64,000 nucleotides of DNA from Sphingobacterium sp. JB170 (GTDB lineage: Bacteria; Bacteroidota; Bacteroidia; Sphingobacteriales; Sphingobacteriaceae), in assembly GCF_900163865.1 (NCBI RefSeq), contig NZ_FUKU01000030.1, positions 124,001-188,000 of the forward strand. Reading direction: 5' to 3'. Positions within the stretch are counted from its first letter, which is position 1. Every line of letters starts with the position of its first letter. The notes beneath the pieces are model-generated. The model was given only the letters and a program-made list of their open reading frames with translations, had not been told where the DNA came from and did no database searches. Position numbers and translations under genes: made by a program. Shown here one piece after another: positions 1 to 9,268 of this stretch.

Positions 1-105
1 CAGCTAACTTTATTGGACATGGCACTAAAATGATGCCAACTATATAATCCCGCATAAACAAAAAAATAGAGACTGCATTATGACTTATATTTTCGTTAGA
101 ATAGA

Positions 106-113
106 TATATTTG
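106..113 (+). promoter_or_regulatory. -7 element (TATATTTG) of gpmI
   Basis: TATATTTG fits the Bacteroidota -7 consensus TAnnTTTG. I see no clear TTTG box 19-23 bp upstream. The element ends only 3 bp before the GTG at 117, so a transcript started here would have almost no 5' leader. Confidence 0.45.
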
Positions 114-116
114 TAT

Positions 117-1652
117 GTGAGCAATACAGAAAACAAAAGAGTTGCCCTATTAATCCTAGACGGTTTAGGATATGGCAAAGATGATAGTTCAAATGCTGTT
201 CGTTCAGCAAATATTCCATTTTTAGATCACCTGTTAGCAACTTACCCTAACTCTAAAATAGAGGCTTCGGGTGAAGCGGTCGGGTTACCCGAAGGACAAA
301 TGGGAAACTCCGAGGTGGGACATATGAACCTGGGAGCGGGCCGAACCGTATACCAAGAACTTGGCCGAATAAACAAAGCTGCAAGAGAGGGTGAATTCAA
401 TACCAACCCAATCATCCAGCAGGCATTTGACTATGCGAAAAAAGAAAACAAAAAAGTACATTTCATCGGCTTACTGTCTGACGGCGGCGTACACGCACAT
501 ATTAACCACCTCAAAGCATTATGTGATGCGGCTGGTGCAGCTAGCCTTAACCAGGACCAAGTCTTTGTCCACGCCTTCCTAGATGGTCGCGACACAGATC
601 CTAATGGCGGGCTTGGCTACGTCCAAGAACTGGAAGATCATTTAAGTCATTCAACGGGTAAAATAGCGTCGGTTATTGGTCGATATTATGCGATGGACCG
701 CGATAAGCGTTGGGAACGCGTGAAGCAGGCTTACGATTTGTTAACTAAGGGCGTCGGTACCCCGACCAGAGATATTCAAGCGGCTATTAAAGCTTCTTAC
801 CACGAGGGCGTTACGGACGAATTTATAAAACCAATCGTCGTGACCGATGCTGTCGGCGCACCGCTTGCTAAAATACAAGATGGAGATGTCGTTTTTTGTT
901 TTAATTTCAGAACGGACCGCGGACGTGAAATAACACTCGCCCTTACGCAACAACCCTTCCCTGAACAGGAAATGAATCCATTATCGTTGTACTACGTCAC
1001 GATGACTTCATACGATGAAACATTCGGAAACGTAAACGTCGTATTCACCAAAGAAAATTTGGTAAATACACTCGGTGAAGCTCTAAGCAAACAGAACAAA
1101 ACACAAGTACGTATTGCCGAGACAGAGAAATACCCCCATGTAACCTTTTTCTTCTCGGGCGGACAAGAAAAACAGTTCGACGGTGAGCGTCGATTATTAA
1201 TCCCTTCACCGAAAGTGGCAACGTACGACTTGCAACCGGAGATGAGTGCGGGAATTATCACCGATAGCATCTGCAAGGATATGCGTGAGAATAAGCCAGA
1301 TTTTATCTGCCTTAATTTTGCGAACCCCGACATGGTCGGCCATACGGGCGTTTTTCAAGCGGTTGTTAAAGCCGTCGAAACGGTCGATCATTGTACGAAA
1401 AAGGTCGTAGAAACGGGTCTTGAAAATGGTTACTCTTTTATTATCTTAGCAGACCACGGGAACTCTGAGTTTATGATCAATGAGGACGGGAGTGTCAATA
1501 CCGCACATACAACAAACCTCGTTCCTTGTATATTAATTGACCAGGACTTTAAGCAACTCAAAGATGGCAAATTAGGTGACATTGCCCCTACTGTACTAAC
1601 TTTGTTGGGTGCGGATATCCCGACCGAAATGACCGGAAATGTACTCGTTTAA
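117..1652 (+). CDS. gpmI: 2,3-bisphosphoglycerate-independent phosphoglycerate mutase
   Basis: Interconverts 3- and 2-phosphoglycerate in glycolysis, in the cytoplasm, as a metal-dependent enzyme of the alkaline phosphatase superfamily. The N-terminal metal-binding ILDGLG and the phospho-serine motif GNSEVGH (Ser near residue 65) are present, as is the DHGNSE metal site near residue 450. The length of about 511 residues is typical. An in-frame TTG lies at 111; I chose GTG at 117 because it gives the usual short lead (MSNTENKRVALLILDG). Either start is possible. The 3' end overlaps the next gene by 14 bp, so the two are probably cotranscribed. Confidence 0.95.
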   Translation: MSNTENKRVALLILDGLGYGKDDSSNAVRSANIPFLDHLLATYPNSKIEASGEAVGLPEGQMGNSEVGHMNLGAGRTVYQELGRINKAAREGEFNTNPIIQQAFDYAKKENKKVHFIGLLSDGGVHAHINHLKALCDAAGAASLNQDQVFVHAFLDGRDTDPNGGLGYVQELEDHLSHSTGKIASVIGRYYAMDRDKRWERVKQAYDLLTKGVGTPTRDIQAAIKASYHEGVTDEFIKPIVVTDAVGAPLAKIQDGDVVFCFNFRTDRGREITLALTQQPFPEQEMNPLSLYYVTMTSYDETFGNVNVVFTKENLVNTLGEALSKQNKTQVRIAETEKYPHVTFFFSGGQEKQFDGERRLLIPSPKVATYDLQPEMSAGIITDSICKDMRENKPDFICLNFANPDMVGHTGVFQAVVKAVETVDHCTKKVVETGLENGYSFIILADHGNSEFMINEDGSVNTAHTTNLVPCILIDQDFKQLKDGKLGDIAPTVLTLLGADIPTEMTGNVLV

Positions 1653-2208
1653 AAAAAATAGGTTTAAAATTTATACCGCAGCATTGGCATTAGCCAGTGC
1701 TGCTTTCTTTCACGCGTGTAATTCCGAAGGTAAACGAAAACAAACGGACAACCCGCAATATGTGAACCTCCCGGAATATTTTAATAACGAAATTTTGCGA
1801 CTGACCGACCTCAAGCCTACGATCTTAAAAACAGTCGTCAAAGACAGTATTTCCGAATCAAAAAAAATGCGCCTTACGGATTGGGAACGCGAACTGTCGA
1901 GCTTTACGAACGTTGATCTCAACAAACCGGCCTATCAGGGTCTTTTTGAAAAAGACAGTAGCGATTATCGAGTGACCTACACTTCGAATGATCCACAAAT
2001 AGATATTCGGCAAGTTACTGTAACCTATGAACCGGATGGCACTCCGTTTTCATTTTTAATTAAACGCAAGGTAGACAACACGCTGTATGAAACAAACGAA
2101 ACTCTATCGTACAACAAAAAAGAAGGCTATAGCATTGAGAAAAAACAGCATATCCTCCTTCTAGGAGATAAGTCCTACTTCATAAAAGGTATTTTCAGCA
2201 GTGAATAG
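1639..2208 (+). CDS. putative lipoprotein of unknown function
   Basis: The product is 189 residues with a lipoprotein signal peptide: a basic start, a hydrophobic stretch at about residues 10-25 and a lipobox ending in Cys27 (FFHAC). The mature part is polar and has no motif I recognise; it mixes charged stretches with beta-rich segments such as the YRVTYTSNDP region. The start lies inside the end of gpmI (14-bp overlap), so it probably depends on the gpmI promoter. Export to the periplasmic face of a membrane is inferred from the signal only. Confidence 0.75.
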   Translation: MYSFKKNRFKIYTAALALASAAFFHACNSEGKRKQTDNPQYVNLPEYFNNEILRLTDLKPTILKTVVKDSISESKKMRLTDWERELSSFTNVDLNKPAYQGLFEKDSSDYRVTYTSNDPQIDIRQVTVTYEPDGTPFSFLIKRKVDNTLYETNETLSYNKKEGYSIEKKQHILLLGDKSYFIKGIFSSE

Positions 2209-2240
2209 TCTCGCCTTCAACTCATTGGAACGATGACTCG

Positions 2241-2771
2241 CTAAAAATAAGGTACCAACGATATTATATTATCGCTAAAACGGGTTAATCGTCCTCTGCT
2301 ATTTAAAAAATCTAAGCTGATCACAAAAGCATAACCCGCAATTTCGCCACCAAGCTTTTCAATCAACTTCGATGCAGCGACGACCGTTCCACCCGTTGCT
2401 AACAAATCGTCGTGCACAAGCACCTTGGTTCCCGGCGCGAAAGCGTCCTCGTGCACCTCAATAGTTGCTTGACCATATTCCAGCTTGTAAGATTCCGAAA
2501 TCGTTCGAAACGGGAGTTTCCCCTGTTTGCGGATCGGAATAAACGGGACGCCAAGTCGATTGGCAAGCAGCAGCCCAAAGAGAAACCCCCTACTTTCTAC
2601 CCCCGCCACCGCATCTATCTCTATAGATTTTAAACGTTCGATAAACTCATCTACTACAGCTGTACACAACGAATCGTTCTTTAATATCGGGGTGATATCT
2701 TTAAAAACAATCCCCGGCTCGGGAAAATCTGGAACATCTCTTATTATCGCTCTTAATCGGTCTTCGATCAT
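2241..2771 (-). CDS. apt: adenine phosphoribosyltransferase
   Basis: Salvages adenine to AMP using PRPP, in the cytoplasm. The PRPP-binding motif VLVHDDLLATGGTVV lies at residues 117-131, and the ESRGF segment near residue 59 is typical of Apt. The frame stays open upstream to 2870, but that extension would overlap the preceding gene. The ATG at 2771 gives MIEDRLRAIIRDVPDFP, the normal family N-terminus, and a product of 176 residues. It follows the efflux adaptor gene by 7 bp on the same strand, so it is likely read from the same mRNA although the functions are unrelated. Confidence 0.95.
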   Translation of the reverse strand: MIEDRLRAIIRDVPDFPEPGIVFKDITPILKNDSLCTAVVDEFIERLKSIEIDAVAGVESRGFLFGLLLANRLGVPFIPIRKQGKLPFRTISESYKLEYGQATIEVHEDAFAPGTKVLVHDDLLATGGTVVAASKLIEKLGGEIAGYAFVISLDFLNSRGRLTRFSDNIISLVPYF

Positions 2772-2778
2772 GTGAATA

Positions 2779-4092
2779 CTATTTAAGCTCGCTGGCATCA
2801 ACCTTCTTAACTTTGGTCTCGTTTTGCAATATCTTCGATATGGCATTGAATGGTCTGGAAACCACCTCATCGCCCTTCTCTAGGCCTGACTTAACAATAA
2901 TTTCACTGTCATCTTGTATACCTGTTGTTACCTCGGTCTGTTTGACCACCTCTCCCTGCACAACAAATACATATTCCTTCATCTCCTCATTACTCAATGA
3001 ATCGTCTTTCCCTTCAGACGCACGCACAGTAACCGATTGAATCGGTACTACTAGTCCCTTATCGCTCTTCGTGTGTATCTGTACAGTCGCAGACAACCCA
3101 GGCCGAAATGGCGATGTATTCTCGGAGTTCGTTTTCAAAAGATCTTCATACGACTCAGGCTCAATACGCACTTTAACATTAAAGTTGGTAACCTGTTCGG
3201 CGGTGGTAGCAATAGCTTCAGCACCGCTCGAAGTCGAAGAACTAGATATTTCCGTCACAGTACCTTTAAACTTACGTCCTTGGAAAGCATCGATTTCAAT
3301 CGTAGCGCTGTTGTCAACGCTCACACGGTTAATATCATTTTCGTTCACTTCAACGTTCACTTCCATCGTCGTCATATTCGCAATACGCATAATCTCTGTA
3401 CCGGCCATTTGCGCCGTCCCGACCACCCGCTCACCGAGCTCTATTGAAAGCAAAGAGATAACACCATCAGATGGTGCAAATATCGCTGTACGTGCGAGGC
3501 TATTCCCTGCCTCTTGCAGCTGTGCCTCGGACTGGCTAACACCAGCCCTCGCAGCTTCAACTTGTTGACGTTGCGATTCCAGCGTAGCAAGAGCACTTTC
3601 ATAATCGGCTCGAGCTTGATCCATTTCCGAAGCAGAGATGACCCGTTTATTAAATAATTCTAAGCTCCGCTCATAAGTAGCCTGAATATTGACCAAGTTG
3701 GCTTCCTGCTGCCGCAAGACTTGCTGGGTGGCCGAAAAATTCGCTTTTTGTTGACTCACCATCGCTGTTACTTGATCATAACTGGATTGCAGCAAATCGG
3801 GTTTAATACGACATAAAAGTTGCCCCTTTTTCACCACATCACCCTCACGAACATTTAACTCAATTATTTCTCCGGATACCTCCGAGCTTAACTTCACTTC
3901 AATTTCAGGTTGTACCTTTCCGCTCGCCGAGACAAGCTCTGAAATTGTTGCTTCTTTCACCGCATCGACAGCTACTTGTTGAACGCCACCATCCCCAAAC
4001 CAACCAAGCTTACCGCCCACCACCACAATGATGAGAATAACGACAGCGGCTATGACCAAAATCTTAGGAAGGTTGCTTTTTTTCTTTGCCAT
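2779..4092 (-). CDS. efflux transporter periplasmic adaptor (HlyD/MacA type)
   Basis: Membrane-fusion protein expected to bridge an inner-membrane transporter and a TolC-type channel. A single N-terminal membrane segment (about residues 10-27) is followed by a lipoyl-like half-motif, a long Gln/Glu/Ala-rich alpha-hairpin (about residues 105-200), a second lipoyl half, a beta-barrel domain and a C-terminal membrane-proximal domain. It is 437 residues. It lies 12 bp after the TolC-type gene. No ABC or RND permease gene follows; the next gene is apt. The matching permease must therefore be encoded elsewhere, and the class (MacA-like or RND) cannot be settled from the window. Confidence 0.9.
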   Translation of the reverse strand: MAKKKSNLPKILVIAAVVILIIVVVGGKLGWFGDGGVQQVAVDAVKEATISELVSASGKVQPEIEVKLSSEVSGEIIELNVREGDVVKKGQLLCRIKPDLLQSSYDQVTAMVSQQKANFSATQQVLRQQEANLVNIQATYERSLELFNKRVISASEMDQARADYESALATLESQRQQVEAARAGVSQSEAQLQEAGNSLARTAIFAPSDGVISLLSIELGERVVGTAQMAGTEIMRIANMTTMEVNVEVNENDINRVSVDNSATIEIDAFQGRKFKGTVTEISSSSTSSGAEAIATTAEQVTNFNVKVRIEPESYEDLLKTNSENTSPFRPGLSATVQIHTKSDKGLVVPIQSVTVRASEGKDDSLSNEEMKEYVFVVQGEVVKQTEVTTGIQDDSEIIVKSGLEKGDEVVSRPFNAISKILQNETKVKKVDASELK

Positions 4093-4104
4093 TAATTTAT
4101 GTTG

Positions 4105-5457
4105 TTAAAATGTAATTGGATTGCCAATATAATAATCGATTACCTTGCCCCGGAATACCATTTCATAGCGCCTGCGAATCATATCAAATTCGGCAGTATT
4201 CATATTCGTTTGTGCGGTAAACATTTCTATTGAATTTGCCATTCCCACATCGTAACGTTCTTTAATTGCGTCGAACGCTACTTTCGATGTTTGAAATGCC
4301 ACCTGTGAAGCCTGGTATTGCTTATTGGCCGATCTCAGATCAAGAATCGCCTGTGATATGGTCTTCTCAAGATCCCGTCTGGCAATTGACTCCTGGTTTT
4401 CGGCCTGTAAATAATTAATTTTCGCTTTATTCACAGCAACCTTCGTTCTGTTATTATTGAAAATAGGTACCTCCAAACTAATCGTACCCCGAAACGATTT
4501 GTTCTCATTGAATTGATCCGCAAACTTCATCATTTCAAATGTAACTGGGTCCATCGCCTCGGATGAATAATTGGTTCCATAACCCGCCGAAAGACTCAGC
4601 GAGGGATAATAAGCACCTTTGGCGATATCAATATTCTTTAAAGCTAGCTCTTTGTTATAGCCTGCCTGCTCGATGACAGGTTGCGTACCGAGCGCTTGCG
4701 AAAACACTTCCACAAAAGAAACTGCCGCATAATCGGCCATTATCTCGGCAATATCGGGCTTTACAAGTTCAAATGTCGTGTCGGGAGACATTTCCATCAA
4801 TTGTTTCAGATTCAACATGGAAAGTTCGTAGGCATTTTCCGAGCTCATGATATTCAGCTCGTCGGTAGCTACTTGGTTCTCTGCTTGAGCGATATCTGCA
4901 ACTGTTTTATTTCCCACCTCAAACTGAATGCTATCTTGTCGTAGCTGTTCTTTCGAGAGAGAAACTTGTTGCTTTGCAGCTTCAAAAAGTTCGTTGTTGG
5001 TAATAGCTTCAAGATAATTTGTCACCACCGACAGGACCAAGTCATTTTTAACCTTCTCTACCTCTGTGGCGTCGACCGATAACTGAATTTTATTTGCTTT
5101 GATTTGGTTTACTTTTTGAAAGCCTTGAAAAATCGTCACGCTCGAGGACAGTTGTGCCCCAGCAGAACTGGTCCAATCATTGCCTCGGATTAATTGTCCG
5201 GAAGTTTGATCGAAAGTCAACCCATAATTATACGCATTATTTGCCCCGAACGACAAATTAGGATATAATTCGGACTTAGATTGATAGAGATCTTCCTCTG
5301 TCAATTGGTAGCCAAATTGCGCTTGACGGATTTGTAAATTGCGTTCTAAGGTAAATTTCACTGCATCTTCGATGGTTATCTGTCCGAACACCGGACAGAC
5401 ACCTACAACACTTATTACAAGCATTTTACAGAATAAGGAAAATAATTTTCGTATCAT
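4105..5457 (-). CDS. TolC family outer membrane efflux channel
   Basis: Outer-membrane trimeric channel of an export system. A signal peptide (about residues 1-25, ending VFG before QITIEDAV) precedes two tandem outer membrane efflux protein repeats rich in Gln, Asn and Ala heptads, as in TolC. The open frame extends upstream to 5655, but that would overlap the divergent deacetylase gene and bury the signal peptide, so I place the start at the ATG at 5457, giving 450 residues. It is the first gene of a minus-strand operon with the adaptor and apt. Confidence 0.92.
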   Translation of the reverse strand: MIRKLFSLFCKMLVISVVGVCPVFGQITIEDAVKFTLERNLQIRQAQFGYQLTEEDLYQSKSELYPNLSFGANNAYNYGLTFDQTSGQLIRGNDWTSSAGAQLSSSVTIFQGFQKVNQIKANKIQLSVDATEVEKVKNDLVLSVVTNYLEAITNNELFEAAKQQVSLSKEQLRQDSIQFEVGNKTVADIAQAENQVATDELNIMSSENAYELSMLNLKQLMEMSPDTTFELVKPDIAEIMADYAAVSFVEVFSQALGTQPVIEQAGYNKELALKNIDIAKGAYYPSLSLSAGYGTNYSSEAMDPVTFEMMKFADQFNENKSFRGTISLEVPIFNNNRTKVAVNKAKINYLQAENQESIARRDLEKTISQAILDLRSANKQYQASQVAFQTSKVAFDAIKERYDVGMANSIEMFTAQTNMNTAEFDMIRRRYEMVFRGKVIDYYIGNPITF

Positions 5458-5491
5458 TTGGTGATTTAAGGGTAAATGATTCCTAAATTTG
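5457..5491 (+). promoter_or_regulatory. promoter of the polysaccharide deacetylase gene
   Basis: TTTG at 5457-5460 and TAAATTTG at 5484-5491 are separated by 23 bp, close to the Bacteroidota consensus TTTG/TAnnTTTG. The start codon follows at 5516. The -33 box overlaps the first codon of the divergent tolC-type gene. Confidence 0.45.
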
Positions 5492-5515
5492 AGATAAAAT
5501 TCCGAGATTATCAAC

Positions 5516-6124
5516 ATGTATTTCGTAAACGCTCCTTTTTTTTTACGTTGGTTGTACCCCAAAGTCACATTCAATAGAACGCGAAAGGAAAAAAAAGTAT
5601 ACTTAACGTTCGACGATGGCCCTATTCCAGAAATTACGCCCTTCATTTTAGACACTTTAGAAAAGTATCAAATTAAAGCGACTTTTTTTTGTGTGGGTGA
5701 AAATATCGAAAAAAATAGAACAATTTTCGACCGTATCGTTGCCCAAGGTCATCGAATCGGCAATCACACCTATAATCACTTAAGAGGCTGGGATCACGAC
5801 GACGATGTCTATTTAGAGAACATTGAAAAATGTCAACAATTAACCAAATCCGACTTATTCCGTCCGCCCTACGCTCGAGCAAAAAAATCGCAGCTGGCCA
5901 AACTCGCCCAGGAATACGAAATCATATACTGGGACGTGCTTTCAGGTGATTTTGATCAAACTATCTCCCCCCAAAAGTGCTTCCAAAACGTCGAACGACA
6001 TTGTAAAAACGGGTCTATAATTGTATTCCACGACAATATCAAAGCGATCGACCGCCTAAGCTACGCTTTACCAAAAACAATAACCTTCCTCCACGAAAAT
6101 GGGTATACATTTGCAACATTGTAA
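5516..6124 (+). CDS. polysaccharide deacetylase family protein (NodB domain)
   Basis: Carbohydrate esterase family 4 type protein expected to remove N-acetyl (or O-acetyl) groups from an envelope polysaccharide such as peptidoglycan. All NodB motifs are visible in 202 residues: TFDDGP (31-36), the metal-binding HTYNH (His84 and His88), RPPYAR (116-121), the WDVLSGDFD segment (139-147) and FHDN with His172. There is only a short hydrophobic N-terminus (FFLRWLY), so export is uncertain. It is divergent from the efflux operon and convergent with the DUF4249 gene, with a 23-bp gap. Confidence 0.9.
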   Translation: MYFVNAPFFLRWLYPKVTFNRTRKEKKVYLTFDDGPIPEITPFILDTLEKYQIKATFFCVGENIEKNRTIFDRIVAQGHRIGNHTYNHLRGWDHDDDVYLENIEKCQQLTKSDLFRPPYARAKKSQLAKLAQEYEIIYWDVLSGDFDQTISPQKCFQNVERHCKNGSIIVFHDNIKAIDRLSYALPKTITFLHENGYTFATL

Positions 6125-6147
6125 AGCTGCACAGTACCCCATAGGAA

Positions 6148-6954
6148 CTACATCTGTGTCGATCGAAAACCAGACACCCGTAATCCATATTCACGACCCG
6201 AGGCTACCGAGAAGCACCCAAGCGCATTATTCGATATATTCGACGTCGGATTTCCCGGCGCAGCCGTCCCTGGATTCATTAACTGAAATTCGTTCCAATA
6301 CCTATACACCTGGGAATCAACACAATACCTACGAACTGTAATCGTATCGCCAGGGATTAGGTCACGGTCGGAATCCGCAACCTGATGTGTAACGAAGAGA
6401 CCGTCGTTAAACTTATCATTGTATACTCCCGTAAAAAGGAACCGGCTTTGATTTATCGAAAGATCATATTTATAATAATCTCGTTGCCCTTGAATATCTG
6501 TGAATTTAAAAGTTGCAAAATAAAAGGGCTCATCAAATATACGTTCTTCCACTACACCAATGGAATCAACATCAATATAGTTCGGCATGAACGACGACGC
6601 TTGATAAACCTCCCCCTGATTTACTACTTGCAAACGATAGGTCCGTCCACTAATAGGTAAGAAATCATCATTAATATAATTCCCATTATCACTGTAGCTA
6701 AATTCAAATACTCGCCCCTCCTCTTCGATCACTACTACCTGCGCCCCTTCAACAGGTTGCGAACTTATTTCCGAAGTAAAGGCGACTGTCTTGGAGACTC
6801 TTATACGCTGACTGTGTGATAAATCAGATAATTGCGCGTCAATAACGATTCGCGATTCCGATTCATTTAAATCCACATCGATTACTTCCTCACAAGCAAA
6901 AAATAGGAATAAAAACAAAACCATTATACAGCCACACCAACCTCTTTTCATCAT
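6148..6954 (-). CDS. DUF4249 family lipoprotein
   Basis: Cell-envelope lipoprotein of a family found next to TonB-dependent receptors in Bacteroidota; its molecular role is not established. A short signal sequence ends in Cys21 (FFACEE), followed by the typical start EEVIDVDLNESESRIVID. The beta-rich body has a C-terminal SGREYGLRV segment. It starts 1 bp after the stop of the TonB-dependent receptor gene, so the two are translationally linked. By analogy it may cap or deliver ligand to the receptor, but that is inference. Confidence 0.88.
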   Translation of the reverse strand: MMKRGWCGCIMVLFLFLFFACEEVIDVDLNESESRIVIDAQLSDLSHSQRIRVSKTVAFTSEISSQPVEGAQVVVIEEEGRVFEFSYSDNGNYINDDFLPISGRTYRLQVVNQGEVYQASSFMPNYIDVDSIGVVEERIFDEPFYFATFKFTDIQGQRDYYKYDLSINQSRFLFTGVYNDKFNDGLFVTHQVADSDRDLIPGDTITVRRYCVDSQVYRYWNEFQLMNPGTAAPGNPTSNISNNALGCFSVASGREYGLRVSGFRSTQM

Positions 6955-6955
6955 G

Positions 6956-9268
6956 CTAAAATTTAAAGTTCCACGTAACAGACGGAATTATTCCAAATAA
7001 AGCGATTTTGTAAGCTTCCGTTACATTAGCGCTTCCCTTTTTATCCCTAAAATCAATAATATAAGCATTCTTGCGATTGTAAACATTGTATAACCCGAAT
7101 GTCCAACTACCTAATAAGCCCTTGTTTTTGATCTTCGGCTCGTAGGTCGCTGAGATATCTAACCGGTGATAACTCGGCATCCTATATCCATTACGCTCGG
7201 TATAATAAAACATGGATTTACCATCCAATTCATATTTGCCACTTGGAAAGGTTACGGCATTCCCGGTATTAAACACAAATGTTCCACCAAAGGTCCATTT
7301 TTTTGACAACTGGTAGATTCCAACAATCGAAAGATCGTGCGTTCTATCTTGCCTTGCGTTGAACCAATTGCCCTCATTTATCCCATCGATACGACGTTCA
7401 CTTTTCGATAAGGTATAACTAACCCACCCATTAAGCTTACCACTATTTTTCCGTAAATACCATTCAAGACCATAGGCACGCCCAATTCCAAATAACAACT
7501 CACCTTCTAGGTGTCGGTTTGCTTGTAGGTCAGCTCCATTTCGAAAGTCAATCTGGTTATCCATCGCTTTATAATATGCTTCCAAAGAGAATTCATAGTT
7601 ATTATTCATTAGGTTCCTAAAATAACCCAGAGCAAGTTGATTGGAGATCTGCGGCTTAATATTCAAGCTACTGACGACATATTGGTCTGTAGGAAGACTC
7701 GATGTCGTATTGGTGAGCTGATGAAGATTCTGGGACATCCTGTTGTACGATGCTTTAACGCTGCTGTTTTCATTCAACAAATAGTTAGCTGAAAAACGAG
7801 GTTCTAAATTCAAATAATGCTTGATCACGGAAGTTCCATAGCTGTGTTCATCCACCGGCTCTCCTTCTTTGTCAAATTCATAAAAAGTTCCTGGTCCAAC
7901 GACCATAAAATCACTCAACCGCAAACCGTAAATAATTGAAAACCGTTCAAAAGGCTTCCATTCATGCGAAACGTAGGCGGAAAGATCGACCCCTTGGCGG
8001 CTATCAACATCAATTGAATTTACATTTGCATTTTCGCCTGCTGCCACACTAGCGGGTTTGATCGTTTGCTTTAAGGCATTAACACCAAACCTCCAGGTAC
8101 TTTTCGGGGAATGGTAAAACGAAAAATCTTGCTTTAGGTTCCAGTTTAAAATCTTTGAAGAAATGCGAAAATCAGTATCATCATCGTTCACCGAAACACG
8201 ATACGTAAAATCACTATATATCAATGTTGTGTTACTAAAAAGACGTTCATTTAGAATACTGTTCCAACGCGCCGTTCCCGTAGCGTTACCCCAGTCGAAA
8301 CTAAATCGATCGGAATAGCCTAGATCATCCTTACCAAAATAACCGGAAACATACAGGTGGTTTTTATCATTAATCTTATAATTTAGTTTGGCATTCAGGT
8401 CGTAGAAATACAGCTTACTTTTTTTGACATCCTCGTCGCTAGACAGCTTCAAGAACATGTCGGCGTACGTACGCCTACCGCTAAGCATAAAAGAACCACG
8501 ATCCTTAACAATCGGCGCTTCGATTTTCAATCGGGAGGCTATTAATCCGATCCCTCCTTCGGCGGAGAACTCTTTCTGGTTACCTTCCATCATAGTAATA
8601 TCGAGCACTGAGGAAATACGACCACCGTATTGCGCGGGAATTCCTCCCTTATAGAGTTGCACATCTTTTATAGCATCCGAATTAAATGTTGAAAAAAAAC
8701 CAAGCAAATGGGAAGCGTTATAAACGGTGGCCTCATCAAGTAAAATAAGGTTTTGATCCGCCCCACCCCCACGAACGTAAAAATTAGAGCTTCCCTCTCC
8801 CCCACTTTGTACCCCGGGCAACAATTGGATCGTTTTCAATAGATCTTTTTCGCCAAAAATCACTGGTACATTCTTCACCTCTTCCATTGTAAAGTCAAGA
8901 CGTCCCATCTGTGCGCTGCGAACATTATCGTCTTTCTTGTTCGCCGACACTTCTACCTCTTCCAATAAATTATCGAGGGAATGAATTTCTTGGTCTAAAC
9001 GCGAATTTTGGTCGAGTTTAATTTCTTGAACGACGTTTTCAAATCCGACATAACTGAACGTGAGTTTATAATTGCCTTTGGGCAGACTTAACGAATAAAA
9101 CCCGTAACTGTTGGTGCTCGTTGCCTGGCCGTTATCTGCAGTAACGACCGCGCCAATAAGTGTCTCCCCCGTTTCTCCATTTCGTACCAGACCGCTAACC
9201 GCGAATTGTTGACCATAAAGATGTACAGAGTACAACAGCCCAATCAGACTAACTATAAAACACCTCAT
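6956..9268 (-). CDS. TonB-dependent receptor with carboxypeptidase-like regulatory domain
   Basis: Outer-membrane active transporter, 770 residues. A signal peptide ending near residue 19 is followed by a carboxypeptidase D regulatory-like beta-sandwich (about 22-105), a plug domain (about 120-235, with the VRGGGADQNLILLDE core) and a 22-strand-type barrel that ends in Phe, as barrels recognised by BAM do. The ligand cannot be read from the sequence. It overlaps the esterase gene by 4 bp and is followed by DUF4249 after 1 bp. It is not a SusC homologue paired with SusD: no SusD gene is present. Confidence 0.93.
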   Translation of the reverse strand: MRCFIVSLIGLLYSVHLYGQQFAVSGLVRNGETGETLIGAVVTADNGQATSTNSYGFYSLSLPKGNYKLTFSYVGFENVVQEIKLDQNSRLDQEIHSLDNLLEEVEVSANKKDDNVRSAQMGRLDFTMEEVKNVPVIFGEKDLLKTIQLLPGVQSGGEGSSNFYVRGGGADQNLILLDEATVYNASHLLGFFSTFNSDAIKDVQLYKGGIPAQYGGRISSVLDITMMEGNQKEFSAEGGIGLIASRLKIEAPIVKDRGSFMLSGRRTYADMFLKLSSDEDVKKSKLYFYDLNAKLNYKINDKNHLYVSGYFGKDDLGYSDRFSFDWGNATGTARWNSILNERLFSNTTLIYSDFTYRVSVNDDDTDFRISSKILNWNLKQDFSFYHSPKSTWRFGVNALKQTIKPASVAAGENANVNSIDVDSRQGVDLSAYVSHEWKPFERFSIIYGLRLSDFMVVGPGTFYEFDKEGEPVDEHSYGTSVIKHYLNLEPRFSANYLLNENSSVKASYNRMSQNLHQLTNTTSSLPTDQYVVSSLNIKPQISNQLALGYFRNLMNNNYEFSLEAYYKAMDNQIDFRNGADLQANRHLEGELLFGIGRAYGLEWYLRKNSGKLNGWVSYTLSKSERRIDGINEGNWFNARQDRTHDLSIVGIYQLSKKWTFGGTFVFNTGNAVTFPSGKYELDGKSMFYYTERNGYRMPSYHRLDISATYEPKIKNKGLLGSWTFGLYNVYNRKNAYIIDFRDKKGSANVTEAYKIALFGIIPSVTWNFKF

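Noticed and set aside
2772..2870. N-terminal extension of apt
   Set aside because: It would overlap the adaptor gene and the ATG at 2771 gives the family's standard start.
5458..5655. Upstream extension of the TolC-type gene
   Set aside because: It would overlap the divergent deacetylase gene and place the signal peptide internally.
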